This document shows positions 1 through 9,670 of a stretch of DNA of 64,000 nt, in pieces. Position numbers and translations under genes: made by a program. Within the stretch, counting starts at the first letter, position 1, and each line of letters starts with the position of its first letter. Under the pieces are notes generated by a model. The model made no database searches, was not told the origin of the DNA, and saw only the letters and a program-made list of their open reading frames with translations. Source of the DNA: Streptomyces litmocidini. GTDB taxonomy: Bacteria > Actinomycetota > Actinomycetes > Streptomycetales > Streptomycetaceae. The DNA is taken from positions 111,666-175,665 of the forward strand of contig NZ_BMTQ01000017.1 of NCBI RefSeq assembly GCF_014649755.1. Reading direction: 5' to 3'.

Positions 1-168
1 CCAGGCGTCCGCCATCCCGGGGTCGATCCGTACCGCCGTCCGGAACTCGTCCTCCGCCTGCGGATACGCGCCCATCGTGTAGGCGTCGACTCCGCGCAGC
101 CAGGCGAGCTCGGCCGGGGCCTGTGAGCCCTGCGTGCCGATGTCCATCGGGTCCCCCACAACCGTCAT
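1..168 (-). CDS. TPR-repeat protein, N-terminal part only
   Basis: The gene runs off the left edge, so only the first 56 codons are visible. They contain one clear tetratricopeptide repeat: an aromatic/Leu-Arg-Gly segment, Ala-Tyr and Gly-Ala-Tyr, then Phe and Ala-Val-Arg-Ile-Asp-Pro, ending in Asp-Ala-Trp. TPR units mediate protein-protein contacts; the partner and role cannot be told from this fragment. Two starts are possible: ATG at 168, without a good ribosome site, and ATG at 147, preceded by GGGGGA at a good distance. The second is the better guess. No signal peptide or membrane segment is seen. Confidence 0.7.
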   Translation of the reverse strand, partial: MTVVGDPMDIGTQGSQAPAELAWLRGVDAYTMGAYPQAEDEFRTAVRIDPGMADAW

Positions 169-200
169 CGCATGGACGGGATTTGACCGCACCTGGGGGC

Positions 201-230
201 ATCGTACCTGCGCAGGGGGTGCGCGATTAA
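201..230 (-). promoter_or_regulatory. possible promoter of the TPR gene
   Basis: On the minus strand TTAATC (225-230) and TACGAT (201-206) are separated by 18 bases and lie 33-62 bases upstream of the gene start. The match to a housekeeping promoter is moderate. Confidence 0.3.
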
Positions 231-326
231 GGAGAAGCGCATGATCCGAAATCGGTGACCCTGGGTGAGCGTCAAGGGGCGTGAAGGGAGTGGAAGGGGG
301 CTCGGAGGGGGCTCCCGAGGGCAGAA

Positions 327-364
327 CGAAGCCCCCGATCACGGGGGAACAACCGGGGGCTTCG
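327..364. terminator. 11-bp inverted repeat, likely terminator
   Basis: CGAAGCCCCCG at 327-337 is perfectly complementary to 354-364, with a 16-base loop. No T-run follows, as is usual in Streptomyces. It lies between the TPR gene (reading left) and the kinase-like gene (ending at 468 from the right). It could end the kinase transcript or a short plus-strand transcript. Confidence 0.5.
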
Positions 365-467
365 TATCCGCGGCGGCTCCGAAAAGCCGCACATTCAGAA
401 CGTAAGACCTGTACGGCCCCTCGGTCAAGCGAAGTTGGGGGACTTGCGGAAGCGGACTTCCACCCCC

Positions 468-1097
468 TCAGATCACCGACGGGAAGCCGTCACCGTGCGT
501 GATGATCTGGTGCGCGCCCGCTGTCACGGCCGGCCCGGGAAGCCAGTCGTACCCCTCCCCGCACTCCCGTACCAGGGCGTCGGCGAAGGGCCGGGAGGGG
601 TCCTCGGCGAAATGGCGAGTCTCCGCCACGGTCCAGCCGTCCCAGAAGGAGGCCTGCTCCGGACCGTCCCGCCGACGCCCGCGCGCCCAGGAGTCCTCGG
701 CGGCGCGCTCCATCCACAGCAGCCGCGCCAGGAACGGCCGCACCACCCGCCGGCCGGCGCCGACGCCCTCGACGAGCACCACCGGGGCCGCGGGCAGCAC
801 CCGCGCCTCCCCGAAGCGCCGCAGCGCCCAGTCGTACGGGCGGTAGGAGGCGGTCCCGCCCCGGGAGAGCGGCTCCAGGACCCGCTCCCGCAGCCGGCCG
901 GTCCACGCGAAGAGCTCCTCGTGGGTGGCGAGGTCGTCGAGGTGGAGGACCGGGGCGTCGCCGAGGGCGGCGGACAGCCGGGCCGCCAGGGTGGACTTGC
1001 CGGAGCCCGCGTGGCCGTCGACCGCCACCAGCCGGACCGGTCCGCAGGAGGGCGGCAGCCGGAGCAGCGCGTGGGCCGCGCGGTCGAGGTCGTTCAT
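468..1097 (-). CDS. uridine-kinase-like P-loop NTPase
   Basis: A 209-aa cytoplasmic protein. A Walker A motif, GHAGSGKST, sits at residues 28-36, followed by LHLDDL (about 51-56) and a hydrophobic strand ending VLVEGVGAG (about 107-115). This is the layout of the uridine kinase/phosphoribulokinase-like superfamily, which phosphorylates small metabolites with ATP; the substrate is unknown. The ATG at 1097 was chosen because the protein matches the family from there. TACGCT lies about 7 bases upstream of that start, so a leaderless transcript is plausible. The open frame continues upstream to 1283, but that part has no family resemblance. Confidence 0.8.
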   Translation of the reverse strand: MNDLDRAAHALLRLPPSCGPVRLVAVDGHAGSGKSTLAARLSAALGDAPVLHLDDLATHEELFAWTGRLRERVLEPLSRGGTASYRPYDWALRRFGEARVLPAAPVVLVEGVGAGRRVVRPFLARLLWMERAAEDSWARGRRRDGPEQASFWDGWTVAETRHFAEDPSRPFADALVRECGEGYDWLPGPAVTAGAHQIITHGDGFPSVI

Positions 1098-1160
1098 GGT
1101 CCCAGCGTAGGGGAGCGGGGACCGCCGCAGGTCAGCGAGGCGCCGCCGCCAGTGGTGAAG

Positions 1161-1172
1161 ACCAATATTGGT
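1161..1172. promoter_or_regulatory. 12-bp perfect palindrome, candidate operator
   Basis: ACCAATATTGGT is an AT-rich perfect palindrome in a very GC-rich genome. It lies in the 225-base gap between the divergent kinase-like gene and the C39 peptidase gene, 64 bases from the former. No regulator gene is adjacent. Confidence 0.3.
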
Positions 1173-1322
1173 GCGGCGACGCGAGCCGAAGTGCTGGCGG
1201 AGGCCCCACGGGAGCCGGGATAGTGGGCCCGCGCAGCCCGCCCCTCCACCGGTGCCGAGGCCCGTCCGTCCACGCCTCGGCACGCTCGTACGCCCACCGT
1301 TCTCGACTGGGGGTCACCGCCC

Positions 1323-2726
1323 ATGACCAGCTCCACCCCACGCAGAACCGTCCTCGCCGCGGCGCTCGCGGCCGCCGCGGGAACGGCCGCCGCCGCTCCC
1401 GCCACCGCCGCGGACCCCGCGACCGGCACCGGCCCCGGCAGCACCGCCCCCGACCGCGCGGCCGACGACGCCGAGCGGGGCCACGCCCCCGACGCCGGGC
1501 TCGTCGACAACCGCTTCTGGTCCTCGTACACGGACTGGCGGTGCGGTACGACGGCCGGCACGAAGGCGGTCGCCGGTCCCCGGCCCGGCCTGGTCCTCGC
1601 CGCGCCCGCCGGGCTCGTCGACTACACCGACCCGCACACCGGCCGCACCTCCGCCTGGGAGTACGCGAGCTGGACCTCGCCCGTCCACACCCCGGCCGTG
1701 CCCGCCACCGAGGTCATCGCCTCCTGGAACGCCTCCACCCCGCCCGGCACCTGGCTCCAGGTCGAACTGTCCGGCACGTACTCCGACGCCACCACCACCC
1801 CCTGGTACGTGATGGGCCGCTGGGCCTCCGGAGACGGCGACATCCGCCGCACCTCGGTCGACGACCAGACCGACGGCAGGAGCACCGTCTGGACCGACAC
1901 CTTCGCGATCGACGACGCCGCGAGCGGCCTGCGGCTGCGCTCGTACCGGCTGCGCCTCACCCTCCACCGCGCCCCCGGCACCGACCTCACCCCGACGGTT
2001 CGGCGGATCGGCGCCATGGCCTCGGACGTCCCCGACCGCTTCACCGTCCCGGCCACCGAACCGGGCCTCGACCACGAGCTGGACGTCCCGCGCTACTCGC
2101 AGAACACCCACGTCGGCCAGTACCCCGAGTACGACAACGGCGGCGAGGCCTGGTGCAGCCCGACCTCCTCGCAGATGATCGTCGAGTACTGGGGCCGCCA
2201 CCCCTCCGCCGAACAGCTGGCCTGGGTGAACCCGGCCTTCGCCGACCCGCAGGTCTGCCACGCCGCCCGCTTCACCTACGACCACCAGTACCAGGGCTGC
2301 GGCAACTGGCCCTTCAACGCCGCCTACGCGGCCACCTACCCCGACATGAACGCCGTGGTCACCCGGCTGCGCTCGCTCACGGAACTGGAATCGCTGGTCC
2401 GCGTCGGCATCCCGGCCATAACGTCCCAGTCCTTCCGCAAGGAGGAGCTGACCGGAGCCGGGTACGGCACCTCGGGCCACCTGATGACCGTCATCGGCTT
2501 CACGGCGGACGGCGACGTCATCGCCAACGACCCGGCCTCCCCCAGCAACGAGGCCGTCCGCCGGGTCTACCGGCGGCGCGAGTGGGAGAACATCTGGCTC
2601 CGCACCAAGCGGTACGACGCGAACGGCAAGGTCAGGAGCGGTACGGGCGGGGTCTGTTACCTCTACTGGCCCACTGAGCCGGCACCGGGTCAGCACCGGG
2701 TGTTGCGGTCGCTCGGTCTGCTGTGA
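1323..2726 (+). CDS. secreted C39-family cysteine peptidase
   Basis: A 467-aa exported protein. The N-terminus has a twin-Arg-like signal, PRRTVLAAALAAAAG, ending in an Ala-rich cleavage region near residue 30. The C-terminal half carries the papain-like C39 triad: Cys278 in EAWCSPTSSQM, His386 in GHLMTVIGF and Asp403 in ANDPAS. The middle part (about 60-230) looks like a beta-rich domain that may bind a substrate. C39-like enzymes cleave peptides after Gly-Gly or act as general cysteine peptidases; this one is a free secreted form, not fused to an ABC transporter. The start is ATG with GGGGGT upstream. It stands alone as a transcription unit. Confidence 0.8.
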   Translation: MTSSTPRRTVLAAALAAAAGTAAAAPATAADPATGTGPGSTAPDRAADDAERGHAPDAGLVDNRFWSSYTDWRCGTTAGTKAVAGPRPGLVLAAPAGLVDYTDPHTGRTSAWEYASWTSPVHTPAVPATEVIASWNASTPPGTWLQVELSGTYSDATTTPWYVMGRWASGDGDIRRTSVDDQTDGRSTVWTDTFAIDDAASGLRLRSYRLRLTLHRAPGTDLTPTVRRIGAMASDVPDRFTVPATEPGLDHELDVPRYSQNTHVGQYPEYDNGGEAWCSPTSSQMIVEYWGRHPSAEQLAWVNPAFADPQVCHAARFTYDHQYQGCGNWPFNAAYAATYPDMNAVVTRLRSLTELESLVRVGIPAITSQSFRKEELTGAGYGTSGHLMTVIGFTADGDVIANDPASPSNEAVRRVYRRREWENIWLRTKRYDANGKVRSGTGGVCYLYWPTEPAPGQHRVLRSLGLL

Positions 2727-2840
2727 GCACGGGGGACCCCCTCGCGCTCCTGCTGTGAGCACGTACGGCCCCGCGGTCGTCCCGGCGGCCCGACCCCGGT
2801 CGGGTGAAACCCGCGAACCGCCTGCGCGCGGTGATCATGG

Positions 2841-4570
2841 GTGCCACAGTGCTGGCCGGCTCCGTGCCCCGCCCGGCCGGGCCGCGGCTCACCGCGACCG
2901 CGGCCGTCGGGGTTCCGGCGAGGCCACGTCCGGGGTGCGCGTGGCCCGTGGCCCGGTGTGGCCGGAGGACCTGGCCGTGCCGGACGGGACCGCGCGGCGC
3001 GCCCTGATGCGGTGAAAGGCGGCCGATCCCGCGTGGCGCCCGGCCGAGGAGGCGCTCGCGGCGGCCGAGGACGTGCGGGTGATCCTTCCCGACGGCCCGG
3101 AGCACGAAGGGCCGCGGGCGTGGCTGGGGGAACGGGACGTCCCGTACCGGGTCAGCCGCTACTGGGAGGAGGCCGGTCAGGTCGGCACGGTCGACGACAC
3201 GGGCGGCGGCTGTACGGAGCTGGTCGCGGCGGGTCCGGACGGCGTGGCACCCGCCGCCGGGCCACGGGCGGTGGTGGCCCGGGACGCCTTCGCCGCCCAG
3301 GGGGACGCGTTGGAGGAGCTGCCGGACGGTGACGGCGACACGTACGTGCCCGTCGACGAGCTGCTGCCGGCGGACCGGGCGGCACGGGCCGCCGGCAGCA
3401 CCGAGGCGGCCGTCCGCGTCACCCGGCAGGTCACCGGGGACGGCGGCGGCGTTCTCGTCTGCTGCGGCAGCAAGCGCGGGGCACGGTCCACGGCGCTCGC
3501 GCCGGCCGCCCACCGGGGCGTGCCCACCGCCGGTGTGGACGCCGACGACGCCGAACTCGTCGAGCGACTGTGCACCGAGGCCGGGGTGCGCCCGCACCAC
3601 CGGGACCGGCCGTACAAGCGGGAGGCCGAGCAGGCGTTCCGCGCCCGCGAGGCCGAGATCCTGGTGGCCACCTCCACGGTGGCGGCCGGCGTCGACCTCC
3701 CCGCCCGCGCGGTCGTCGTCTGCGACACGCCCCTCGGTCTGGACCGCATCGAGGTGTCGATGGCCCATCAGGTGTTCGGGCGAGCCGGGCGCATCGGTGC
3801 CGGAGAGCGCGAGGGCTGGGCGTCCCTGCTGAGCGACCCGGCGGAACGGGCGCACTGGCAGGCCCGGTTGGCCGCCGGCCACACCGTACGCTCGCGCCTG
3901 GACGATCACCTGGCCGACCACCTCCTCGCCGAGGCGGTGCGGGAACGCGTTCCGACCCTCGACGAGGCGGAGCACTGGTGGGCCGGGAGGCTCGCCGCGC
4001 ACCAGGGGCACGACGGCGTCGAACCGCTGCACGAGGCGGCACAGTTCCTCGCCCGGTGGGCTGTCTGCGGTCCGTCGCCGACCAGGGCCGTCTCGAGCCC
4101 GGCGCGCTGGGCCGGTTGACCAGTCGCTTCATGGTCGACTCCGTGCTCGCCGACGACCTGGCGACGGCTTTGCGGCAGGCCCCGTCGCCCGAAGGCCCGC
4201 ACATCGCGGAGCAGTTGCTCGCCACCCTGCTCAGCACCCGCCCGCCCGTACTCGAACAGGCGCCGTTCACCGAGCGGGCGAAGGCCGCCCTGCGCCGGGT
4301 CCTGCGGGAGACCGGGCAGGCGGACGAGGAGCCGGACGACCCGTGGGGTCCCGGCCCGACGGAGGAACCGGATCCGGAGGGCGACGAACAACGGCCGCGG
4401 GCCGGAGACCCGGCCCGCGCGGTCCTGCTGCTCGCGGGCCCCGTCCGCGTCTCTTCCGCGGCCGCCCCTCGTACGTCCTCGGCATCCCCGTGGACTTCAT
4501 GACCGGCATCCTGGAGGAGGCCCAGCGCTGTCCGGCCTGGCTCGGTGCGTACGCGGCGGTGCGGGCCTGA
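2841..4570 (+). pseudogene. decayed DEAD/DEAH (Ski2-like) helicase remnant
   Basis: The second RecA domain of a superfamily 2 helicase is readable in one frame from about 3010 to 4060. It shows a GVLVCCGSKRGA-like segment, ATSTVAAGVDLPARAVVV (motif V) and QVFGRAGRIG (motif VI). Near 4050-4100 similarity moves to another frame (GRLTSRFMVDSVLADDLATA onward). Near 4440-4460 it moves again to the last stretch, RGRPSYVLGIPVDFMTGILE, ending at 4570. The first RecA domain with motifs I and II is missing. At least two frameshifts and an N-terminal deletion make a working helicase unlikely. The original role is not recognisable. Boundaries are approximate. Confidence 0.65.
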
Positions 4571-4718
4571 TCGGGCCGTGCGGCCACGGGGCCACGAGCC
4601 CCGCGCCCGACGGCGCCCGGGGCGGCGGCCGGCACCGCCCACCCCCTGCGCGGCGGACCCGGGGCACGTGACGGACGTCTCTACCGCGGGGCGGTGCCCG
4701 TGGCGCATGGTGGTTCCC

Positions 4719-4862
4719 ATGACCTCCACCACCCACCCCCGCCTCCTCGTCCGCGCCCGGACCGGCGGCCCCGACGACGGCCCCGAGGTCCTGGAGCACG
4801 TCCTCGGCTGGACCCTGGTCGTCCTGCTCGCCCTCCTCGTCACCCGGGCGGGCCTCATGTGA
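4719..4862 (+). CDS. 47-aa single-span membrane protein
   Basis: A short protein beginning MTSTTHPRLLVRARTGGPDD, followed by one hydrophobic segment (about residues 28-45, VLGWTLVVLLALLVTRAGLM) at the very C-terminus. The N-terminus is probably cytoplasmic. The ribosome site is weak. An in-frame ATG at 4707 would add four residues (MVVP). No family is recognised. It sits alone between a pseudogene and an acyl-CoA dehydrogenase gene, and codon bias supports that it is real. Confidence 0.5.
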   Translation: MTSTTHPRLLVRARTGGPDDGPEVLEHVLGWTLVVLLALLVTRAGLM

Positions 4863-4898
4863 GGCCGTCGTGACCGGCGGGCGTCCGCGTGCGTCCTC

Positions 4899-4969
4899 CC
4901 GGCGTCGGCCCGGTCCGGTGACCGTGTGTGCCCCCGGCGTCGGCCCGGCCGGGCAACCGTGTGCATCCT
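4899..4969. repeat. 35-bp direct repeat, two copies
   Basis: Two imperfect copies of a GC-rich unit start at 4899 and 4934 (each begins CCGGCGTCGGCCCGG and contains ACCGTGTG). They lie in the gap before the acyl-CoA dehydrogenase gene; no function is apparent. Confidence 0.5.
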
Positions 4970-5065
4970 CGGCGTCCGCGTGATCCCCCGGGCCGGAACG
5001 GGCATACTCCCCGCGATCTCGGCACTCCGCGCGCGCCCGCGCCCGGCAGGGAGGAGCGTCCGGCC

Positions 5066-6629
<1,564 letters not shown>

Positions 6630-6731
6630 GCCCTGACCAACGCGCCCCGACGGCCGAGGGTCACCGCCGAGCGGATTCGAGCGGCAGTTCGCCCGGTACC
6701 CGGTGCACGACTCTGGCCCCCCGAACAGAAA

Positions 6732-6746
6732 CTGACGTACCGTCAG
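6732..6746. promoter_or_regulatory. TetR-type operator candidate
   Basis: CTGACG-TAC-CGTCAG is a perfect 6-bp inverted repeat with a 3-base centre. It lies 29 bases upstream of the GTG at 6775. Short dyads of this TGACG/CGTCA form are common operators of TetR-family regulators of lipid genes. No TetR gene is present in the window, so the regulator would act from elsewhere. Confidence 0.45.
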
Positions 6747-6774
6747 ATCCCATTCGCCGCTCAGGAGGACAGCC

Positions 6775-7878
6775 GTGGACGACGACCGGCCCGTCGCGCT
6801 CGACGAATACCCCGTGCACCAGGCACCGCTCTCGATGAAGCACCACGTCAGCGGCGACCGGAACGCCTACGACCGGTGCATCTTCCACGTCTTCGACCAC
6901 GCGGGCCGGGCCCTGCTCGTCACCGGTCTCGGCGTCTACCCCAACACCGGGGTCGTCGACGCCTACGCCACCCTGCGCACCGGCGACCGGCTGCACGCCG
7001 TGCGCGCCTCCGACGCCCTCGGCGACGACCGGACGGACCTCTCCGTCGGCCCGCTGACCATCACCGTCGACGAACCCCTCCGACGCCTCTCCCTGCACTG
7101 CGAGGCAGACCCCGACGACCCGGACGGGCTCTCCTTCGACCTCACCTGGACCGGCGACTTCCCCGCCGTCTGGGAACCCCACCACACCCAGCGCCACGGC
7201 GGCCGGCTCACCCTCGAAGGCCGCCGCTTCGTCCAGGCCGGGCACTGCGCGGGCACCCTCAGGGCCGGCGGCGAGGAGTTCACCGTCACGGCGGGGGAGT
7301 GGACCGGCACCCGCGACCGCAGCTGGGGCGTCCGCCCCCTCCCCGGCGAGGAACCCGGCCGCGCCGCCGAGTTCCGCCCCGAGGGCTTCCACTGGCTCTG
7401 GATCCCGATGCGCTTCGAGGACCGCTTCCTCATGGTCATCGCCCAGGAGGACGCCGACGGCTACCGCACCCTCAACGAGGCCCTGCTCGTGCGGAACGGC
7501 CACCGCGACACCCAGCTCGGCTGGCCCCGTACCGAGATCACGTACCGCCCCGGCACCCGCCGTCCCGAGCGGGCCACCGTCCACCTCACCGACCCGGCCG
7601 GAAAACCCCTGGAGATCGGCGTCGAGATCCTCGCCTCCTCCCCGCTCGCCGTCGGCGCCGGCTACCCGCCCGCCACCGACTGGCAGCACGGGACCTGGCA
7701 GGGCCGCGGCTGGACCGACCGCCGCGTCTACGACCTCTCCGACCCCGCCGCCCACCCCGTGGCCGCCTACGGAGTCACCGACCACGCCGCCCGCTTCACC
7801 CTCGACGGCCGCACCGGCCACGGCATCTTCGAACACGGCTCCTTCGGCCGACACGACCCCAGCGGCTTCACCGCATAG
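6775..7878 (+). CDS. conserved protein of unknown function, lipid-metabolism context
   Basis: A 367-aa soluble protein starting at GTG after a near-perfect AGGAGG. I see no catalytic motif. It is rich in beta strands and has conserved-looking stretches such as GEWTGTRDRSWGVRP (about 180-195) and EGFHWLWIPMRFEDRFLMVI. These resemble the lipocalin-like/DUF7064-7065-type proteins of actinobacteria that are often encoded beside phosphotransferase-like proteins. Here too the next gene is such a phosphotransferase, only a palindromic element away. The TetR-type dyad in front suggests control with fatty-acid or steroid genes. The molecular role is unknown; the family guess is from memory. Confidence 0.7.
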   Translation: MDDDRPVALDEYPVHQAPLSMKHHVSGDRNAYDRCIFHVFDHAGRALLVTGLGVYPNTGVVDAYATLRTGDRLHAVRASDALGDDRTDLSVGPLTITVDEPLRRLSLHCEADPDDPDGLSFDLTWTGDFPAVWEPHHTQRHGGRLTLEGRRFVQAGHCAGTLRAGGEEFTVTAGEWTGTRDRSWGVRPLPGEEPGRAAEFRPEGFHWLWIPMRFEDRFLMVIAQEDADGYRTLNEALLVRNGHRDTQLGWPRTEITYRPGTRRPERATVHLTDPAGKPLEIGVEILASSPLAVGAGYPPATDWQHGTWQGRGWTDRRVYDLSDPAAHPVAAYGVTDHAARFTLDGRTGHGIFEHGSFGRHDPSGFTA

Positions 7879-7949
7879 GGCCTGTCTTCCGGATCGGTCC
7901 GGGCTCGCGCCGGGCCCCGCGAGCCCGGCCCGATCCGAAAGACAGGCCC
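7878..7949. repeat. long palindromic element between two genes
   Basis: The 31 bases at 7878-7908 match the reverse complement of 7919-7949 with two mismatches, around a 10-base loop. The ends read GGGCCTGTCTT and AAGACAGGCCC. The element begins at the last base of the preceding stop codon and ends 24 bases before the next start. It could be a terminator, an RNA-stabilising hairpin or a small non-autonomous mobile element. Confidence 0.75.
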
Positions 7950-7972
7950 CAGTCCACGAGAGGGAGCGCCCC

Positions 7973-9064
7973 TTGGCCACCGCCCCGCGTCCCCGCACCA
8001 CCACCCGCGACCCCGAGGAGCTCGGCCGGCGGCTCGCCGTCTGGCTGGACCGGCACCTGCCCGGCGCCCGGGTCGCCGGCCTCGCCGTCCCCGGCTCCAA
8101 CGGCATGTCCAGCGAGACCCTGCTCTTCGACCTCGACCACCCGGACGCCCCCGTGCGAGGCTGCGCCCTGCGGCTCGCCGCGGATCCCGCCGCGTACACC
8201 GTCTTCCCCGTCTACGACATGGCGCGCCAGTACCGGGTGATGCGCCTCGTCGGCGAGCACACCGACGTCCCCGTGCCGCGCGTGCTCTGGCTGGAGGAGG
8301 ACCCGGAACCGCTGGGCGCGCCCTTCTTCGTGATGGCCCGCGCCGAGGGCCGCGTCCCGCCGGACGTCATGCCCTACACGTACGAGGGGAACTGGCTGCA
8401 CGCCGCCACCGACGCCGAACGCGACCTCCTGGAGGCCGGGTCCGTCTCCGTGCTGGCCAGGCTGCACGACCAGTTCCCCGCGAAGGAGGCCGAGTTCCTG
8501 CTGCCCGAAGGCGCCGGCAGCCCACTGCGCCGGCACGTGGACGCCCAACGCGCCTACTACGCGTGGGTCGTGGAGGGGCTCGCGCCCTCACCGCTCATCG
8601 AGTCGGCCTTCGACCGGCTCGATGAGCTCTGGCCTGCCGACGAGGGCCCCGCCGTCCTCGGCTGGGGCGACGCGCGCATCGGGAACATCGTCTACGACGG
8701 ATTCACGCCCGCCGCCGTCCTCGACTGGGAGATGGCGGCGTACGTCCCCCGCGAGGTCGACCTCGGCTGGACCGTCTACCTGCACCGCTTCTTCCAGGAC
8801 CTGACCGTCGGCTCCGGCCGGCCGGGGCTGCCCGACTTCCTGCGGCGCGACGCGGTCGAACGGCGGTACGCGGAACTGACCGGCCACACCCCGCGCGACA
8901 TGGAGTTCCACACGCTCTACGCGGCGCTGCGGCACGCGATCGTGATGCTCAGGATCGCGTACCGCCAGGCCCACTTCGGCGAGGTCGAGGTGCCCGGTGA
9001 CCCCGACGGCCTGATCCTGCACCACGCCACGCTCGCGGCGATGGTGCGGGGAAGCTACTGGTAG
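7973..9064 (+). CDS. phosphotransferase family protein (ACAD10/11-like kinase)
   Basis: A 363-aa protein with the aminoglycoside phosphotransferase/choline kinase fold. The catalytic loop reads LGWGDARIGN (Asp233, Asn at the end) and the metal-binding segment reads LDWEMA (Asp251). The WGD form, in place of HGD, is typical of the acyl-CoA-dehydrogenase-associated branch, thought to phosphorylate hydroxy-fatty acyl groups rather than antibiotics. The start is TTG at 7973 with AGGGAG in front. It probably works with the preceding gene. The substrate is not known. Confidence 0.8.
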   Translation: MATAPRPRTTTRDPEELGRRLAVWLDRHLPGARVAGLAVPGSNGMSSETLLFDLDHPDAPVRGCALRLAADPAAYTVFPVYDMARQYRVMRLVGEHTDVPVPRVLWLEEDPEPLGAPFFVMARAEGRVPPDVMPYTYEGNWLHAATDAERDLLEAGSVSVLARLHDQFPAKEAEFLLPEGAGSPLRRHVDAQRAYYAWVVEGLAPSPLIESAFDRLDELWPADEGPAVLGWGDARIGNIVYDGFTPAAVLDWEMAAYVPREVDLGWTVYLHRFFQDLTVGSGRPGLPDFLRRDAVERRYAELTGHTPRDMEFHTLYAALRHAIVMLRIAYRQAHFGEVEVPGDPDGLILHHATLAAMVRGSYW

Positions 9065-9073
9065 CCGGCCGGC

Positions 9074-9445
9074 TCAGGCCGCGCGCCGCATCTGCGGCAC
9101 CCGGATCGGACGCGAGCCCGGACCGCCGACGTGCGAGAAGGGCTGCGTGCGCCAGTCGAGGCCCTGGGGGAGCGTCAGGAGCAGTGCGGTGTCCTGCTCC
9201 TGGACCCCCAGCACGTCGTCGTCGGCGGGGCGGGCGTCCGCGGCCGGGAGGCCCGTGCCCGGGCAGACCGTCAGGACGAAGGGGTTCCACGGCGACGGGC
9301 AGAGCGCGTGCTCCGGCAGCGCGTCCTCGTCCGCGAGCAGCGCGATGGGCTGCACGCACTCCGGGCAGACGACCCGGAACATCTCGAAGGTGTCGTACGC
9401 GTCGAGCTCGTCGGACGTGTCGACCGATTCAACAGGCTCCTGCAT
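9074..9445 (-). CDS. conserved small protein with Cys cluster
   Basis: A 123-aa protein beginning MQEPVESVDTSDELDAYDTF after the strong ribosome site GGGGGAG. Cys27, Cys30 and Cys49 (VCPEC and ALCP), plus a Cys near residue 60, could bind zinc. The C-terminus is basic (GSRPIRVPQMRRAA). It is transcribed divergently from the Lrp/AsnC regulator, with a dyad in the shared gap, so it may be under its control. No function is known to me. Confidence 0.65.
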   Translation of the reverse strand: MQEPVESVDTSDELDAYDTFEMFRVVCPECVQPIALLADEDALPEHALCPSPWNPFVLTVCPGTGLPAADARPADDDVLGVQEQDTALLLTLPQGLDWRTQPFSHVGGPGSRPIRVPQMRRAA

Positions 9446-9510
9446 TGGGAATCTCCCCCTTGGCTGGGTCGGCCGGATCCGTACGGCCTCGACCACAGCA
9501 AGCACTTCCC

Positions 9511-9526
9511 ATGCGGAACTCCGCAT
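9511..9526. promoter_or_regulatory. operator-like dyad in divergent promoter region
   Basis: ATGCGGA-AC-TCCGCAT is a perfect 7-bp inverted repeat with a 2-base centre. It lies between the Cys-cluster protein gene (66 bases away) and the Lrp/AsnC regulator gene. The size and symmetry fit an Lrp/AsnC operator, which makes autoregulation and control of the divergent gene likely. Confidence 0.45.
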
Positions 9527-9670
9527 AACCGTGAGGCGGGGCCCCGGGCCGGGCGCAAACCTGTGGCGTTCGTCACATGCCCGTCGCAGGTGCCCCGTGA
9601 CGGCCCATAGCGCCCCATACGGGCCGCCCCCGACTGTGCCCCCGGCCCCGCGGAGCAATAGGGTCACCGC

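Noticed and set aside
2804..3007. Short frame beginning MKPANRLRAVIMGATVLAGS that looks like a signal peptide
   Set aside because: It runs into the decayed helicase region, has no good ribosome site and no continuing secreted domain.
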